Origin: Pelistega ratti
Lineage (GTDB): Bacteria > Pseudomonadota > Gammaproteobacteria > Burkholderiales > Burkholderiaceae_B
Assembly: GCF_009833965.1 (NCBI RefSeq)
Contig: NZ_CP047165.1
Coordinates: 1-64,000, forward strand
Direction of reading: 5' to 3'
DNA length: 64,000 bases
The translations under genes were made by a program, and so were the position numbers. How positions within the stretch are numbered: position 1 is the stretch's first letter; each line of letters starts with the position of its first letter. The notes beneath the pieces were generated by a model, which worked only from the letters and a program-made list of their open reading frames with translations, did no database searches and was not told the origin of the DNA. This document shows positions 1 to 10,564 of this stretch, one piece after another.

Positions 1-2307
1 ACTGTTTCCGCACCACCTAGTCGCTTATTGTCGATGTTGGTTGAGGCAAAGGGATTAATTTATTTGTTTTTTACCGTTGTTCTAGCGGTACTTCTTTTTT
101 CTTGGCACGCTACTGATCCGGGCTGGGTGAGTACCTTGACAGATGGGCAGGTACGTAACTTACTAGGAACATTTGGTGCGTATATGGCTAATATTGTTTA
201 CTATCTGGTGGGGGCTTCTGCTTGGTGGTTAGTTATATTATTAGCACAACGTACCTATATTTCATTAAAGCGTGTTTTTGGAGCGAATGTTGTTATTGAC
301 CCAGAGTTGGCATTACCTCGTGTTCCATGGGAGTTATGGACAGGTTTTATTTTGGTCTTTTTCTCTTCAATGGGGATTGAGGCTACACAAAATTATACAT
401 TGCTATCCTCTTTACCCGGAGGAGCAGGGGGCGTATTAGGAAATACAATTGCTAATTATTTACAAACCTATATTGGTGTAGGCCCTGCTGCATTACTATT
501 AATTATTTTGTTTTTAGTGGGTTTAAGTTTATTTTTTAATTTTTCGTGGTTGAGTGTTGCTGAAAAAATTGGTGTACTAATTCAGCGTTTTATTAGTTTC
601 TTTATTAAGCATCGTGAAGAAGTAGAAGACCGTAAGATTGGTGAGCAAGCCAGTGAGACACGGGCAACAGTTGTAGAATCGCAAAAAGAAGATCTCTCTG
701 TGCATGCGGAACCCATTCGGATTGAACCTGCTGTTGCTCATGTTAAGCAAGCACTCAAAGTTGTGCAAAAAACCAAACAACCCGTGCTTTTTACGCTTTC
801 AGATGAAGAGAGAGAAGTTGAGTTACCAACGTTAGACTTATTAGACCCAGCACCTGAAATACAGGAAACCGTTTCTCTTGATACGATTGAATATAACTCT
901 CGTCTTATTGAGAAAAAACTGAATGATTTTGGGGTAGAAGTCAAAGTAGAAGCGGCTCAAGCAGGCCCTGTGATTACACGTTATGAGATTGAGCCTGCAA
1001 CAGGAGTACGAGGTACGCAAATCGTTAATCTTAGTAAGGACTTAGCACGTTCATTGAGTGTCGTACGTCTTCGTGTCGTAGAAACCATTCCCGGTAAAAG
1101 CCTAATGGGGATTGAGTTACCGAATCCTCGCCGTCAAACTGTACATTTATGTGAAATTATTGGTTCTGAAGTTTTCCATAAAAGTGCCTCTTTACTTACT
1201 TTAGCACTAGGTAAGGATATTGCCGGTCATCCAATTGTTGCTGACTTGGCAAAAATGCCCCATCTATTAGTAGCAGGAACAACAGGTTCAGGAAAATCGG
1301 TGGGTATTAATGCCATGATTTTATCTATTCTGTATAAGGCTGACCCTAGTGAAGTAAGATTAATTCTCATTGACCCTAAAATGCTTGAAATGAGTGTTTA
1401 TGAGGGGATTCGTCATCTACTTGCTCCAGTTGTCACCGATATGCGTCAGGCGGCTAATGCACTTAATTGGTGTGTTGCGGAGATGGAGCGCCGCTATAAG
1501 GTTATGAGTAAGATGGGTGTACGAAATATTGCAGGGTATAACACTAAGATTCGTGAAGCTAAGAAAAAGGGAGAAAGTATTCCTAATCCATTTTCTCTAA
1601 CACCAGATGATCCTGAACCGCTAGATACATTACCAATGATTGTAGTGATTATTGATGAGTTAGCAGACTTAATGATGGTGGCAGGCAAGAAAATTGAAGA
1701 GTTAATTGCTCGTCTTGCTCAAAAAGCCCGTGCCGCAGGGATTCACCTCATTTTAGCGACACAACGTCCTAGCGTAGATGTTATTACGGGTTTAATTAAA
1801 GCCAATGTTCCTACACGTATTTCTTTCCAAGTATCAACTAAGGTGGATTCTCGTACGATTTTAGACCAAATGGGGGCAGAATCACTACTGGGGCAAGGGG
1901 ATATGCTCTATATGCCACCGGGATCAGGTGTTCCTTTACGGGTACATGGGGCTTTTGTGGATGATGATGAAGTACATCGTGTCGTTGAATTCTTGAAAGA
2001 GCAAGGTGAGGCAGAATATGTAGAAGGTATTCTTGAGGGAGCAACCGCCAGTGGTGATGGTGAAGCTGGCTTTGCTGGTGGTTTTGGTGCAGATGCAGAA
2101 AAAGATGAACTATATGACCAAGCGGTAGAAATTGTATTGCGTACCCGTAAGGCTTCGATTTCTTCGGTGCAACGTCATTTACGAATTGGTTATAATCGAG
2201 CAGCACGTTTATTAGAGCAGATGGAAGCGGCTGGTTTAGTCTCACCCATGCAATCGAATAATAACCGTGAAATTCTTGTTCCTGCAGGACAAGGAACAGA
2301 AGACTAA
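1..2307 (+). CDS. ftsK: DNA translocase FtsK (5' end outside window)
   Basis: Septum-anchored DNA pump that clears and aligns chromosome termini during division. The frame is open to base 1, and in-frame TTG and ATG codons at 28 and 34 sit inside what looks like the cytoplasmic lead-in, so the true start is probably upstream of the window. The N-terminal third has several hydrophobic segments (about nt 55-110, 175-250, 330-375, 480-560), then a charged linker. The motor carries Walker A GTTGSGKS near nt 1277-1300 and a Walker B-like [10 protein letters not shown] near nt 1645-1675. The C-terminal winged-helix gamma domain ([11 protein letters not shown]...) would read KOPS-type sites. lolA and rarA follow on the same strand, a common bacterial arrangement. 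Confidence 0.95.
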   Translation, partial: TVSAPPSRLLSMLVEAKGLIYLFFTVVLAVLLFSWHATDPGWVSTLTDGQVRNLLGTFGAYMANIVYYLVGASAWWLVILLAQRTYISLKRVFGANVVIDPELALPRVPWELWTGFILVFFSSMGIEATQNYTLLSSLPGGAGGVLGNTIANYLQTYIGVGPAALLLIILFLVGLSLFFNFSWLSVAEKIGVLIQRFISFFIKHREEVEDRKIGEQASETRATVVESQKEDLSVHAEPIRIEPAVAHVKQALKVVQKTKQPVLFTLSDEEREVELPTLDLLDPAPEIQETVSLDTIEYNSRLIEKKLNDFGVEVKVEAAQAGPVITRYEIEPATGVRGTQIVNLSKDLARSLSVVRLRVVETIPGKSLMGIELPNPRRQTVHLCEIIGSEVFHKSASLLTLALGKDIAGHPIVADLAKMPHLLVAGTTGSGKSVGINAMILSILYKADPSEVRLILIDPKMLEMSVYEGIRHLLAPVVTDMRQAANALNWCVAEMERRYKVMSKMGVRNIAGYNTKIREAKKKGESIPNPFSLTPDDPEPLDTLPMIVVIIDELADLMMVAGKKIEELIARLAQKARAAGIHLILATQRPSVDVITGLIKANVPTRISFQVSTKVDSRTILDQMGAESLLGQGDMLYMPPGSGVPLRVHGAFVDDDEVHRVVEFLKEQGEAEYVEGILEGATASGDGEAGFAGGFGADAEKDELYDQAVEIVLRTRKASISSVQRHLRIGYNRAARLLEQMEAAGLVSPMQSNNNREILVPAGQGTED

Positions 2308-2453
2308 GCGTATTTTTATCGTTTGGTGTACTTAATAGACTCTAAGGGATATTGATTGTAACAATTCTCTATCCCTAAGAAAGCGGATTGACTATACAAA
2401 AAGTAAAAATCGTTTTACATTGTGAGTTTTAAATTTATCCTAAGGAAAATAGA

Positions 2454-3188
2454 ATGAAAAGAACCTTCTCTGTTTTAGCCATGAGTACTTGTCTTTTGAT
2501 GGGAACTGTTGCTTTGGCACAAGAATTACAGGTTTCACCTGATCTTGCGAACCAATCCTTTTCTGTATCTACTGATTTAGGTGATATTCAATTTTCAGCG
2601 ATTCCTGCGGTTAAAAATCAGACAAAAACAGATGCTCGTCAGCAACTTAGTGATTTTGTAAAGAATATCCAATCGGCTACGGGTCAATTTGCACAAGAGA
2701 CAGTAGGGGGCAATAATCCTCAACCTCCTTCTTCAGGTGATTTTGCTTTCCAACGTAATGGGGGTAAATTTTCATGGCATATTCGTAAGCCCTATGAGCA
2801 ACATATTGTGTCAGATGGGCGTATTGTGTCTCAATATGACCCCGATTTAATGCAAGTAACAGAGCGTACTATTAAGGGTGCATTGGGTAGCTCACCTGCG
2901 GCTATTTTATTTGGAAAGGGTAATTTAGAGAATAATTTTACTGTTCAGATTTTACCTGAATCAGAGGGTATGGTTTGGTTAAGAGCAACACCTAAGGTAG
3001 CAGATGAGGGAATGAATTATATTGATATTGCTTTTGCTAATAATTTACCTGCGGAGTTGCGTATTTTGGATTCTTTTGGGCAAACAACCCATATTAAACT
3101 ACGTAACTTTAAGTCTAATGTTAGTATTGCCAATAAAACCTTTCAATTAAATCTACCTAATAATGTAGAGCGTGTTCGGTTGGATTAA
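2454..3188 (+). CDS. lolA: Outer-membrane lipoprotein carrier protein LolA
   Basis: Periplasmic chaperone that takes lipoproteins from LolCDE and delivers them to LolB at the outer membrane. 244 codons, with a signal peptide of about 22 residues ending ALA-Q. The body has the LolA pattern: a helix with LSDFVKNIQSATGQFAQ, then strands around FAFQRNGGKFSWHIRKPYEQHIVSDG, and LRILDSFGQTTHIKL near the C-terminus. A clear AAGGA precedes the ATG. It follows ftsK by 146 nt and precedes rarA, an order seen in many proteobacteria. Slightly longer than E. coli LolA (about 204 aa) because of an N-terminal insertion before the conserved domain. Confidence 0.93.
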   Translation: MKRTFSVLAMSTCLLMGTVALAQELQVSPDLANQSFSVSTDLGDIQFSAIPAVKNQTKTDARQQLSDFVKNIQSATGQFAQETVGGNNPQPPSSGDFAFQRNGGKFSWHIRKPYEQHIVSDGRIVSQYDPDLMQVTERTIKGALGSSPAAILFGKGNLENNFTVQILPESEGMVWLRATPKVADEGMNYIDIAFANNLPAELRILDSFGQTTHIKLRNFKSNVSIANKTFQLNLPNNVERVRLD

Positions 3189-3251
3189 GGGTTTAGCGTT
3201 ATCTTATATTGATAATGGTTTTATAGAGATAAGCACCTTTATTAAAGTGTT

Positions 3252-4598
3252 ATGGAACAAGGTACAGATTTATTTTCTCAAAAGCTGCTTGATGTGCCTT
3301 TGGCAGAGCGTTTGCGTCCTAAACATCTTTCGGAAGTAGTAGGGCAAACACACCTATTGGCAAAGGGAAAACCCTTGCAAGTTGCTTTCCAATCTGGGCG
3401 ACCACATTCCATGATATTTTGGGGGCCTCCCGGCGTAGGAAAAACAACATTAGCACGTTTAATGGCAAATGGTTTTGATGCTCAATTCATTGCTATTTCG
3501 GCGGTATTGGGCGGTGTTAAAGATATTCGTGAGGCGGTACAATCGGCACAAATAGCCCAATCACAAGGGCGAAAGACTATTTTGTTTGTGGATGAGGTGC
3601 ATCGTTTTAATAAAGCTCAACAAGATGCTTTTTTACCTTATGTTGAAAGTGGTTTATTTACTTTTATTGGTGCAACGACTGAAAACCCTTCGTTTGAAGT
3701 CAATTCCGCACTGTTGTCTCGCGCAAGAGTGTATGTACTGGAAGCACTTAAACCTGATGAATTAAATATTCTTATCCATAGGGCATTAGATGTCGTAAAT
3801 GAAACCCATACTGAAAATCCGTTTAGTATGGATGAGGCGGTTAAAGAGCATCTAGCACAATGGGCGGATGGTGATGGAAGACGGTTAATTAATGCGATTG
3901 AGATTGTGTTAGAGTCGGCTTTAGTCGTTGGGCAGTACACCATTACATTAGAGTGGTTAGAAAAATTTTTACCTCAAAATCTAAGGCGATTTGATAAGGG
4001 GGGTGATGCTTTCTATGATCAAATTAGTGCTTTACATAAATCGGTAAGAGGCTCTCACCCTGATGCCGCTTTATACTGGCTCACTCGAATGCTAGATGGT
4101 GGGGCAGATCCTAAATATTTGGCACGCCGTATTGTACGAATGGCATGGGAAGATATTGGCTTGGCTGACCCTAGAGCGATGCAGATAGCCAATGATGCAG
4201 CAGCGACTTATGAGCGATTAGGAAGCCCTGAGGGTGAATTAGCCTTGGCACAAGCAGTGATTTATCTGGCGGTTGCAGCTAAAAGTAATGCGGGTTATAT
4301 GGCATATAATGCTGCTCGTGCCTTTGTGAAACACGATAAATCTCGTCCTGTTCCTTTACACTTACGCAATGCCCCTACAGAGCTGATGAAATCATTAGGA
4401 TACGGTAAGACTTATCGTTATGCTCATGATGAACCTAATGCTTATGCGGCAGGGGAAACCTATTTACCTGAGGGAATGGACGAACCAAATTGGTATCAAC
4501 CTGTTCCAAGAGGGTTAGAATTACAAATTACAGAAAAATTAGCACGATTAAAACAGTGGGATAAAGAGGCTTTATCATCTGATAAAAATAAGCGTTGA
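3252..4598 (+). CDS. rarA: Replication-associated recombination protein A (RarA/MgsA)
   Basis: AAA+ ATPase acting at stalled replication forks, related to clamp-loader subunits and RuvB. 448 aa, the normal length. The N-terminus carries LAERLRPKHLSEVVGQ, then Walker A GPPGVGKTTLARL near residue 57, Walker B ILFVDEVHRFNK near residue 113 and sensor 1 IGATTENPSFEVNSALLSR. The C-terminal tetramerisation region has HKSVRGSHPDAALYWLTRMLDGG and the family-typical YLAVAAKSNA. The start lacks a strong ribosome binding site but matches the family N-terminus. It lies 63 nt after lolA and may be co-transcribed. Confidence 0.95.
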   Translation: MEQGTDLFSQKLLDVPLAERLRPKHLSEVVGQTHLLAKGKPLQVAFQSGRPHSMIFWGPPGVGKTTLARLMANGFDAQFIAISAVLGGVKDIREAVQSAQIAQSQGRKTILFVDEVHRFNKAQQDAFLPYVESGLFTFIGATTENPSFEVNSALLSRARVYVLEALKPDELNILIHRALDVVNETHTENPFSMDEAVKEHLAQWADGDGRRLINAIEIVLESALVVGQYTITLEWLEKFLPQNLRRFDKGGDAFYDQISALHKSVRGSHPDAALYWLTRMLDGGADPKYLARRIVRMAWEDIGLADPRAMQIANDAAATYERLGSPEGELALAQAVIYLAVAAKSNAGYMAYNAARAFVKHDKSRPVPLHLRNAPTELMKSLGYGKTYRYAHDEPNAYAAGETYLPEGMDEPNWYQPVPRGLELQITEKLARLKQWDKEALSSDKNKR

Positions 4599-4848
4599 GT
4601 TGTTTTTTGAGATACTTAAACTTAGATAACGTATTGGAAAAATACTATTAATAGAATATAGATTGCTACAATATTAATTAAGAATAAATCTATCAAAATT
4701 GCTACAGCGAATTGTCATACTTCCCCTATTTAAAAATTAGTCCTTATTAGCCACTCTACGTATTTTGGAAGAATCATTGATATATTGATAAAATCAGTAT
4801 AGTATTTTCCAATAAATGGTTTAGATATAAATATGTTGTAGAGGGATA

Positions 4849-5712
4849 ATGGATAGTCGTTTGATGCAAATCAGTAAAGAAGATTTAGCCAAATTAGAAC
4901 GGGCTGTTGTTTTATTAGAATCACCGACGTTGACAGCACAAATTACCAATTTACTGGGTAAGGTAGTTAAAATTGATCTATTGCCAAATTATATTCAAGG
5001 TAAAATTGTCGGTATTGCTGAACAAGCCTTAGATACTGTTTTTAATGTGGCAAGCTCAACAATGGAAGATAAACAAAAAGTATCGTCTCCTCTATTACAT
5101 AAATTAGCAGCTGCCGCGACTGGAGGAGCAGGGGGATTTTTTGGCATGACGGCTATACTCGTTGAAATGCCTATTTCGATTACAATTATGATGCGTTCTA
5201 TCTTAGATATAGCACGTGAAGAGGGTTTTTCTTTGCGAAGTTATGAGACTAGAATGGAGTGTATTAAGGTTTTCGGTTTAGGTAGTAATTTATCACAAGA
5301 TGATGATGAATCGGAGTCAGGCTATTTTTTGTCAAGAGTAGCACTAGATCGTATTACGCAAAGTTTATCAAAAACAGCAATGGAGATAGCGGCTAAAGAT
5401 ATTGGGGTAAAACAATTTGCTACTACAAATATTCCTTCTCAAATTATAGAGCCAGTCAGCAAAGCCATGATTAAATTAATTCAAGCGGTTGCGCAACGTT
5501 TTGGGGTTGTTTTAACAGAAGAAGCTGCCGCCAAACTTGTTCCGGGTTTAGGGGCTGTTACGGGTTCAATGCTTAATACAATGTTTGTTGATTATTATCA
5601 GGATATGGCTAAGGGGCATTTTATGGTAAAAAAACTTGAGCAAAAGTACTCTGAAGAACTTATCAAAACAGAATATCAACGTATTTATAAGCAACAAAAA
5701 ATATCAAAATAA
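4849..5712 (+). CDS. EcsC family protein
   Basis: 287 aa, soluble-looking protein of the EcsC family (named after a Bacillus gene beside the EcsAB transporter). Biochemical function is unknown. Family signs are the long amphipathic helices, the Gly/Ala-rich block LAAAATGGAGGFFGMTAILVEMPISITIMMRSILDIAREEG around residues 85-130, and a second Gly-rich block LVPGLGAVTGSMLNTMFVDYYQDMAKGHF near residue 230. A good AGAGGG ribosome binding site precedes the ATG. It stands alone: 250 nt after rarA and convergent with phoR. The 250-nt upstream gap is AT-rich and shows no gene; promoter position not assignable by eye. Confidence 0.85.
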   Translation: MDSRLMQISKEDLAKLERAVVLLESPTLTAQITNLLGKVVKIDLLPNYIQGKIVGIAEQALDTVFNVASSTMEDKQKVSSPLLHKLAAAATGGAGGFFGMTAILVEMPISITIMMRSILDIAREEGFSLRSYETRMECIKVFGLGSNLSQDDDESESGYFLSRVALDRITQSLSKTAMEIAAKDIGVKQFATTNIPSQIIEPVSKAMIKLIQAVAQRFGVVLTEEAAAKLVPGLGAVTGSMLNTMFVDYYQDMAKGHFMVKKLEQKYSEELIKTEYQRIYKQQKISK

Positions 5713-5797
5713 GTGGTTTTTATTATTTGAGGGGGTAGTAATTGGAGTGCTATATCATATATTTATTGGGGATATGGAAAAATAAAGTGTAACACGG

Positions 5798-5855
5798 CAC
5801 ATCTTACATTATCGACTTATCTTTTAAAACATGACACTTTGATCTTGAAATTAAG
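5798..5855. repeat. 58-nt intergenic repeat, copy A
   Basis: In the gap between the convergent EcsC and phoR genes. Aligned without gaps to 34492..34549 it matches at 44 of 58 positions by my count, including the identical run TTATCTTTTAAAAC and TATCTTGAA-like ends. Function unknown; likely a relic of an insertion or a small dispersed element. Confidence 0.5.
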
Positions 5856-5903
5856 CCGTATTAATGCGTTATTTAAAATATAGGACTCTACTTTAAAAAT
5901 ATA

Positions 5904-7208
5904 TTATTTCTCTTTCGCTATAACAGGTAAAACAGCTTTAAAACAGCTTCCTTCCCCAAATATGCTTTCTATTTCTAATGTAGAGTGGTATTTTGCCAGT
6001 GCGTATTTTGTAATCGCTAAGCCAAGCCCTGTACCACCTGTTTGTCGTGAACGTGCATTATCAATACGATAAAAGCGTTCAGTTAGGCGAGGAATATGTT
6101 CTGGAGCGATACCAATACCTGTATCTGTTACAGAAAAAATAGCATGATCTGTATCTGATCTACTAAGTTGAACAGTAATAACCCCTTGTGCTGGGGTATA
6201 GCGTACAGCATTAAAAGTAATATTACTAAATGCACTATATAGCTCTGATTCTAAACCATAAAAATAAATATCTGGTTCCACTTCAATAATAAATTGATGC
6301 TGTCCTTTAGAGATATTTTGGGTGGCTTCAATCACTTGGTTTACCATATAAGAAAGATTGAATTGTTGGAAATCACCTGCGGTTGATTGTCCTCGTTCTA
6401 AACGTGAAAGCGTTAATAAGTCGGTTAGCAGATTCAGCATTCTTTTGCCTTCTTTCTGCATAAGCCCTAAGAAAGTTTGGCGCTGTTCAAGTGGTAAATC
6501 AGGTATATCAGATAATGTTTCAACAAAACCATTAATAACGGTTAATGGTGTGCGTAATTCATGAGAAACATTGGCAACGAAAGTAATTTGTGCATCATCT
6601 AATTGTTCTTGTTGAGTAATATCTTGTGTGATAATGAGTTCACTTTGTTGCGTAAAGGGCTGACGGCTAATGGATAAAATACGTTTAAAATATTGCCCAT
6701 CAGGTATGCTTAATTTTAAGGTAAGTGGCTGATTATCAAGTTTTTCTTGTAAGAATTGCTGACACTCTGGTAAACGGATAAGGTTTTGTAAAATACCTTT
6801 AAGGTCATTTTGATAATTAAGATTAAGGTGTTGGCAAATAAGGGGATTAAACCATTCGATACGACCTTCTGTCAGAATGATAATACCGCAAGGAATGGCC
6901 TCAATAATATGATTAAAACGAGCTAAAGAGGCAGAAAGTTTTTTCTTTCTCTTTAGGCTCGCTTTGCGAAGGGACAAAATTTTATCAAAAATATGTCCCC
7001 AGATACCAAACCCCTGTAATTTACTTTGTTGATCATTTAACCACCTAATAAGACGGGTAAGATAAAAGAGTTGTACACTTATCCAACCTAGTAGAACAAT
7101 ACTAATAGACATCCACATTAGTGTTGTTCCGCCTATTAAATAACAGATCCCTGCTACTAAAAAGAGTAGTAAAAAGAGCCGAATAAAGGTGGGTAAAAAT
7201 AATCTCAT
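5904..7208 (-). CDS. phoR: Phosphate regulon sensor histidine kinase PhoR
   Basis: Membrane kinase that phosphorylates PhoB when phosphate is scarce and is held off by the Pst transporter with PhoU. 434 aa, typical length. Two membrane segments lie in residues 10-50, followed by a basic linker, a PAS-like region (about residues 95-195), and the histidine box FVANVSHELRTPLTVI near residue 215. The ATPase part has a TFNAVRYT N-box, DTGIGI and GGTGLGLAI motifs. The ATG overlaps the phoB stop by 4 nt (ATGA), indicating translational coupling. It is the last gene of the pst-pho block. Confidence 0.95.
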   Translation of the reverse strand: MRLFLPTFIRLFLLLFLVAGICYLIGGTTLMWMSISIVLLGWISVQLFYLTRLIRWLNDQQSKLQGFGIWGHIFDKILSLRKASLKRKKKLSASLARFNHIIEAIPCGIIILTEGRIEWFNPLICQHLNLNYQNDLKGILQNLIRLPECQQFLQEKLDNQPLTLKLSIPDGQYFKRILSISRQPFTQQSELIITQDITQQEQLDDAQITFVANVSHELRTPLTVINGFVETLSDIPDLPLEQRQTFLGLMQKEGKRMLNLLTDLLTLSRLERGQSTAGDFQQFNLSYMVNQVIEATQNISKGQHQFIIEVEPDIYFYGLESELYSAFSNITFNAVRYTPAQGVITVQLSRSDTDHAIFSVTDTGIGIAPEHIPRLTERFYRIDNARSRQTGGTGLGLAITKYALAKYHSTLEIESIFGEGSCFKAVLPVIAKEK

Positions 7209-7903
7209 TGTGTTTCTTCTTTACCAAAACGGTAGCCGAATCCTCTGACGGTTTGTAGTAAATTATCAAGTCCGCTGGGTTTGAGCGATTGGCGTAAACG
7301 GCGTATATGCACATCAATAGTCCGCTCTTCCATAAAAACATGATCTCCCCAGACAAAATCAAGTAATTGTATCCGACTATATAAGCGATTAGGGTGTGTC
7401 ATAAAGAAATGCAATAATTTAAATTCTGTTGCACCTAAATTGAGTATGACACCATTGCCTGAAACAACTTTATTGATCGGATCAAGATTTAGTCCGTTGA
7501 TACTGATTAATTGCGTTGTTTTATGGGGGTGGTGACGGCGTAATAATGCATTAACACGAGCCGTTAATTCACGAGGGGAAAAGGGCTTTGTGACATAGTC
7601 ATCAGCCCCTGTATTTAACCCTTTTTCTTTATCTAATTCATCACTACGAGCCGTAAGGAGGATAATCGGTAAAGATTGTGTACGACTGTTACTACGTATC
7701 TCTCTGATAAAGTCAATGCCAGAAATATCGGGTAGCATCCAGTCAAGTAAGATAAGATGAGGAAGCTGTTCACTAATATGATGTCTGGCTTGTGAGATAC
7801 TGTCAGCAAGTTTTACATTAAATCCGCCCTGCGTTAAGGTGAACTGAATTAAGGTAGCGATAGACTCTTCGTCTTCTACGACAAGAATATCGGCTTTTGA
7901 CAT
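7205..7903 (-). CDS. phoB: Phosphate regulon response regulator PhoB
   Basis: DNA-binding response regulator that activates pst and other genes through Pho boxes. 232 aa, OmpR/PhoB architecture. The receiver domain has acidic pocket VEDEE near the N-terminus, phosphoacceptor Asp in LLDWMLPD (about residue 54), TAR and TKPFSPREL. The C-terminal winged helix ends with the recognition region MEERTIDVHIRRLRQSL and VRGFGYRF. It lies 39 nt downstream of pstB and overlaps phoR by 4 nt. The two Pho boxes found in this same locus are its expected targets. Confidence 0.96.
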   Translation of the reverse strand: MSKADILVVEDEESIATLIQFTLTQGGFNVKLADSISQARHHISEQLPHLILLDWMLPDISGIDFIREIRSNSRTQSLPIILLTARSDELDKEKGLNTGADDYVTKPFSPRELTARVNALLRRHHPHKTTQLISINGLNLDPINKVVSGNGVILNLGATEFKLLHFFMTHPNRLYSRIQLLDFVWGDHVFMEERTIDVHIRRLRQSLKPSGLDNLLQTVRGFGYRFGKEETQ

Positions 7904-7942
7904 AGAGTATTCCTTTGTATTATGAATATAAGTCTAAGTGTA

Positions 7943-8701
7943 TTAACCAAATTTACCTGTAATATAGTCTTCCGTTTCTTTACGTTTGGGTTTCGTAAAG
8001 ATTTGTTTGGTATCATTGACTTCGATAAGTTCCCCAAGATACATATAGGCTGTTATATCAGATACACGGGCAGCTTGTTGCATATTATGTGTAACAATAG
8101 CAATCGTGTAATCATTTTTGAGCTCTGTGATTAACTCTTCAATATAAGCAGTAGAAATAGGGTCTAATGCTGATGTAGGCTCGTCTAGTAATAATACATC
8201 AGGTTGGCAAGCAATAGCACGCGCAATACATAGACGCTGTTGTTGCCCACCAGAAAGAGAGTTACCTGATTGTTTTAATTTGTCTTTTACTTCTGTCCAG
8301 ATAGCTGATTTACGTAATGCCCATTCTACACGATCATCTAAATCACTTTTGTTGAGTTTTTCATAGAGTTTGACACCAAAAGTAACATTATCATAGATTG
8401 ACATAGGGAAAGGCGTTGGTTTTTGGAAAACCATACCAACTTTTGCACGGAGTAGATTAACATCAACCTCTGGACTAATAATATTTTTTCCATCAAGTAA
8501 TAATTGTCCCTCTGCACGCATATTAGGATAAAGGTCATACATACGGTTAAATATACGTAGTAAGGTAGATTTACCACAACCAGAAGGTCCAATAAAGGCA
8601 GTTACTTTTTTTTCTAAAATATCAAGATTAATATTTTTTAAGGCATGAAAATTGCCATAGTAGAAGTTAAGATTAAGGGCTGAAATTTTTGTTTGCATCA
8701 T
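7943..8701 (-). CDS. pstB: Phosphate ABC transporter ATP-binding protein PstB
   Basis: ATPase of the high-affinity phosphate importer PstSCAB and part of the signalling complex with PhoU and PhoR. 252 aa. Visible motifs are Walker [10 protein letters not shown] near residue 40, Q-loop [15 protein letters not shown] (diagnostic for PstB), ABC signature SGGQQQRL and Walker [14 protein letters not shown], with the H-loop in [14 protein letters not shown]. The start with MMQTKI lies 7 nt after pstA. In some relatives phoU lies next to pstB; here it is at the other end of the locus. Confidence 0.97.
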   Translation of the reverse strand: MMQTKISALNLNFYYGNFHALKNINLDILEKKVTAFIGPSGCGKSTLLRIFNRMYDLYPNMRAEGQLLLDGKNIISPEVDVNLLRAKVGMVFQKPTPFPMSIYDNVTFGVKLYEKLNKSDLDDRVEWALRKSAIWTEVKDKLKQSGNSLSGGQQQRLCIARAIACQPDVLLLDEPTSALDPISTAYIEELITELKNDYTIAIVTHNMQQAARVSDITAYMYLGELIEVNDTKQIFTKPKRKETEDYITGKFG

Positions 8702-8708
8702 AAATTCC

Positions 8709-9560
8709 TTAGTGTTTTTGACGACCTAAAATTCTTGCCATAATATTGGCAAATAGTACCGTAATAGCAATGAGTAACGCACCTGCCCATGCTAAAGATT
8801 GCCAGTCTTTATAAGGACTCATGGCAAATTGATAAATAACATTAGGTAAGTTAGCAATAGGTTGGCTCATATTTGAGCTGAAAAATTGATTATTTAACGC
8901 GGTAAAGAGTAAGGGTGCTGTTTCACCAGAAATACGAGCGAAAGCAAGTAAGACACCTGTAAGTACCCCTGTTTTAGCTGCTTTAAGTGTAACCATAGAA
9001 ACCATTTTCCATTTTGGTGTTCCTAGTGCATAAGCTGCTTCGCGTAAGCTATTGGGGACTAGCTTTAGCATATTTTCTGTTGTTCGAACAACAACAGGTA
9101 TAACGAGTAAGGAAAGTGCGAGAGATCCTGCCCACCCTGAAAAATGCCCTTGCTTAACAACAAAGATACCGTAAATAAATAGACCGATAACAATTGAGGG
9201 AGCGGAGAGCAAAATATCATTCATAAATCGAGTCATGCTAGCTATCTTGCTATAACGACCAAATTCAGCTAAGTAGATACCTGTTAAAATACCGATAGGT
9301 GTACCAATAAATAGTCCAAATATGGTGATTAATAAACTTCCCCAAATGGCATTACGTAAACCACCACCAGCATCAGGGGGCATGGTATCAACTCTAAAAA
9401 GATGTAATCCTAATCCGTTGATACCATTGGCTAATAGCGTATAAAAAATCCAACCTAACCAAAATAGACCAAATCCCATCATTAACCAAGCAATGAGTAA
9501 ATAGGTACGATTAAGCCATTGGCGACGTGTATAGAGTGAATGATTAATAGTAGTTTTCAT
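8709..9560 (-). CDS. pstA: Phosphate ABC transporter permease PstA
   Basis: Inner-membrane permease subunit that pairs with PstC to form the phosphate channel. 283 aa with about six hydrophobic segments. The cytoplasmic coupling loop is [33 protein letters not shown], with the EAA-type motif that docks PstB. The N-terminal [12 protein letters not shown] segment and the periplasmic [18 protein letters not shown] stretch are typical for PstA. It abuts pstC with zero spacing (pstC ends at 9561), so the two are surely co-translated. Confidence 0.95.
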   Translation of the reverse strand: MKTTINHSLYTRRQWLNRTYLLIAWLMMGFGLFWLGWIFYTLLANGINGLGLHLFRVDTMPPDAGGGLRNAIWGSLLITIFGLFIGTPIGILTGIYLAEFGRYSKIASMTRFMNDILLSAPSIVIGLFIYGIFVVKQGHFSGWAGSLALSLLVIPVVVRTTENMLKLVPNSLREAAYALGTPKWKMVSMVTLKAAKTGVLTGVLLAFARISGETAPLLFTALNNQFFSSNMSQPIANLPNVIYQFAMSPYKDWQSLAWAGALLIAITVLFANIMARILGRQKH

Positions 9561-10511
9561 TTAACGTCCCTCATTTTTTACCATTTTTAATAACAGTAAT
9601 TTTGATAAACATAATACAGTGAAGGTAATAATAAAGAGGATTAAACCTAAGTAGAGTAGGGAAGATAAATGCAATGGATTCACCGCTTCTGCAAATTCAT
9701 TTGCCAGTGCAGAAGTAATGGATACGCCAGAGTTATTTAGACTAGCACTAATATTAAAGGTATTACCAATAATAAAGGTAACTGCCATTGTTTCACCCAA
9801 TGCACGACCTAAACCAAGGATAATGCCACCAATAACACCTACTTTGGTATAAGGTAGAACAATGTGGCGGATAACCTCCCAACGTGTACAACCTAAACCA
9901 TAAGCAGATTCTTTAAGCATTGTGGGTGTTACTTCAAAAACATCACGCATTACAGAGGCAATATAGGGGATAATCATAATGGCAAGAATTAAACCTGCAG
10001 GGAAAAGACCAATTCCCATAGGAATACCACCGAATAAGACACCAATGAATGGTAGATGGCTAAAATGCTCAATAATAAAGGGTTGAAGGGTATCAGAAAA
10101 AATAGGAGCAAAGACAAATAAGCCCCACATACCGTAAATAATAGATGGGATACCAGCAAGTAGCTCAATAGCAATACTTAATGGGCGGCGTAATATAACA
10201 GGGCATAGTTCTGTTAGGAATACGGCAATACCAAAACTCACTGGTATTGCGATCAATAGTGCAATAACAGAAGTTACTAATGTACCGTAAATGGGGGCTA
10301 ATGCACCGTATTGACCTTGTACAGTATCCCAATCGCTTGAGCTGAAAAATCCGAATCCAAACTGTTGCATAGCTGGATAGGCACCAATCACTAATGACAC
10401 TAAGATACCACTAAGACTGGCTAATACGAGTAAGGCAAAGAATCGAGTAATATTTACAAATATAACGTCAATAAATGCCTGCTGTTTTAATTTTTGGGAA
10501 AGTATCATCAT
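9561..10511 (-). CDS. pstC: Phosphate ABC transporter permease PstC
   Basis: Second permease subunit of the phosphate importer. 316 aa and about six membrane spans. It carries family blocks [48 protein letters not shown], and the EAA coupling loop [30 protein letters not shown] ribosome binding site lies between the ATG and the foot of the stem-loop at 10521..10554. The first two codons are both ATG (10511 and 10508); either could be used. Confidence 0.95.
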   Translation of the reverse strand: MMILSQKLKQQAFIDVIFVNITRFFALLVLASLSGILVSLVIGAYPAMQQFGFGFFSSSDWDTVQGQYGALAPIYGTLVTSVIALLIAIPVSFGIAVFLTELCPVILRRPLSIAIELLAGIPSIIYGMWGLFVFAPIFSDTLQPFIIEHFSHLPFIGVLFGGIPMGIGLFPAGLILAIMIIPYIASVMRDVFEVTPTMLKESAYGLGCTRWEVIRHIVLPYTKVGVIGGIILGLGRALGETMAVTFIIGNTFNISASLNNSGVSITSALANEFAEAVNPLHLSSLLYLGLILFIITFTVLCLSKLLLLKMVKNEGR

Positions 10512-10520
10512 GTTTCCTCA

Positions 10521-10554
10521 TTCCCTCCCTCAAATGAATAGAGGAGGGAGGGAA
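10521..10554 (-). promoter_or_regulatory. Stem-loop between pstS and pstC
   Basis: Perfect 11-bp stem: TTCCCTCCCTC at 10521-10531 pairs with GAGGGAGGGAA at 10544-10554, with a 12-nt loop. In the transcribed (minus) direction it sits right after the pstS stop and is not followed by a U-run, so it looks like a 3'-protecting or partial-termination hairpin rather than a full terminator. Read on the plus strand it is followed by a T-tract and could stop antisense transcription. Confidence 0.7.
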
Positions 10555-10564
10555 TATTTTTTTA

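Noticed and set aside
2346-2376. AGGGATA/TATCCCT hairpin between ftsK and lolA
   Set aside because: Seven pairs, 17-nt loop and no U-run; too weak to call a terminator.
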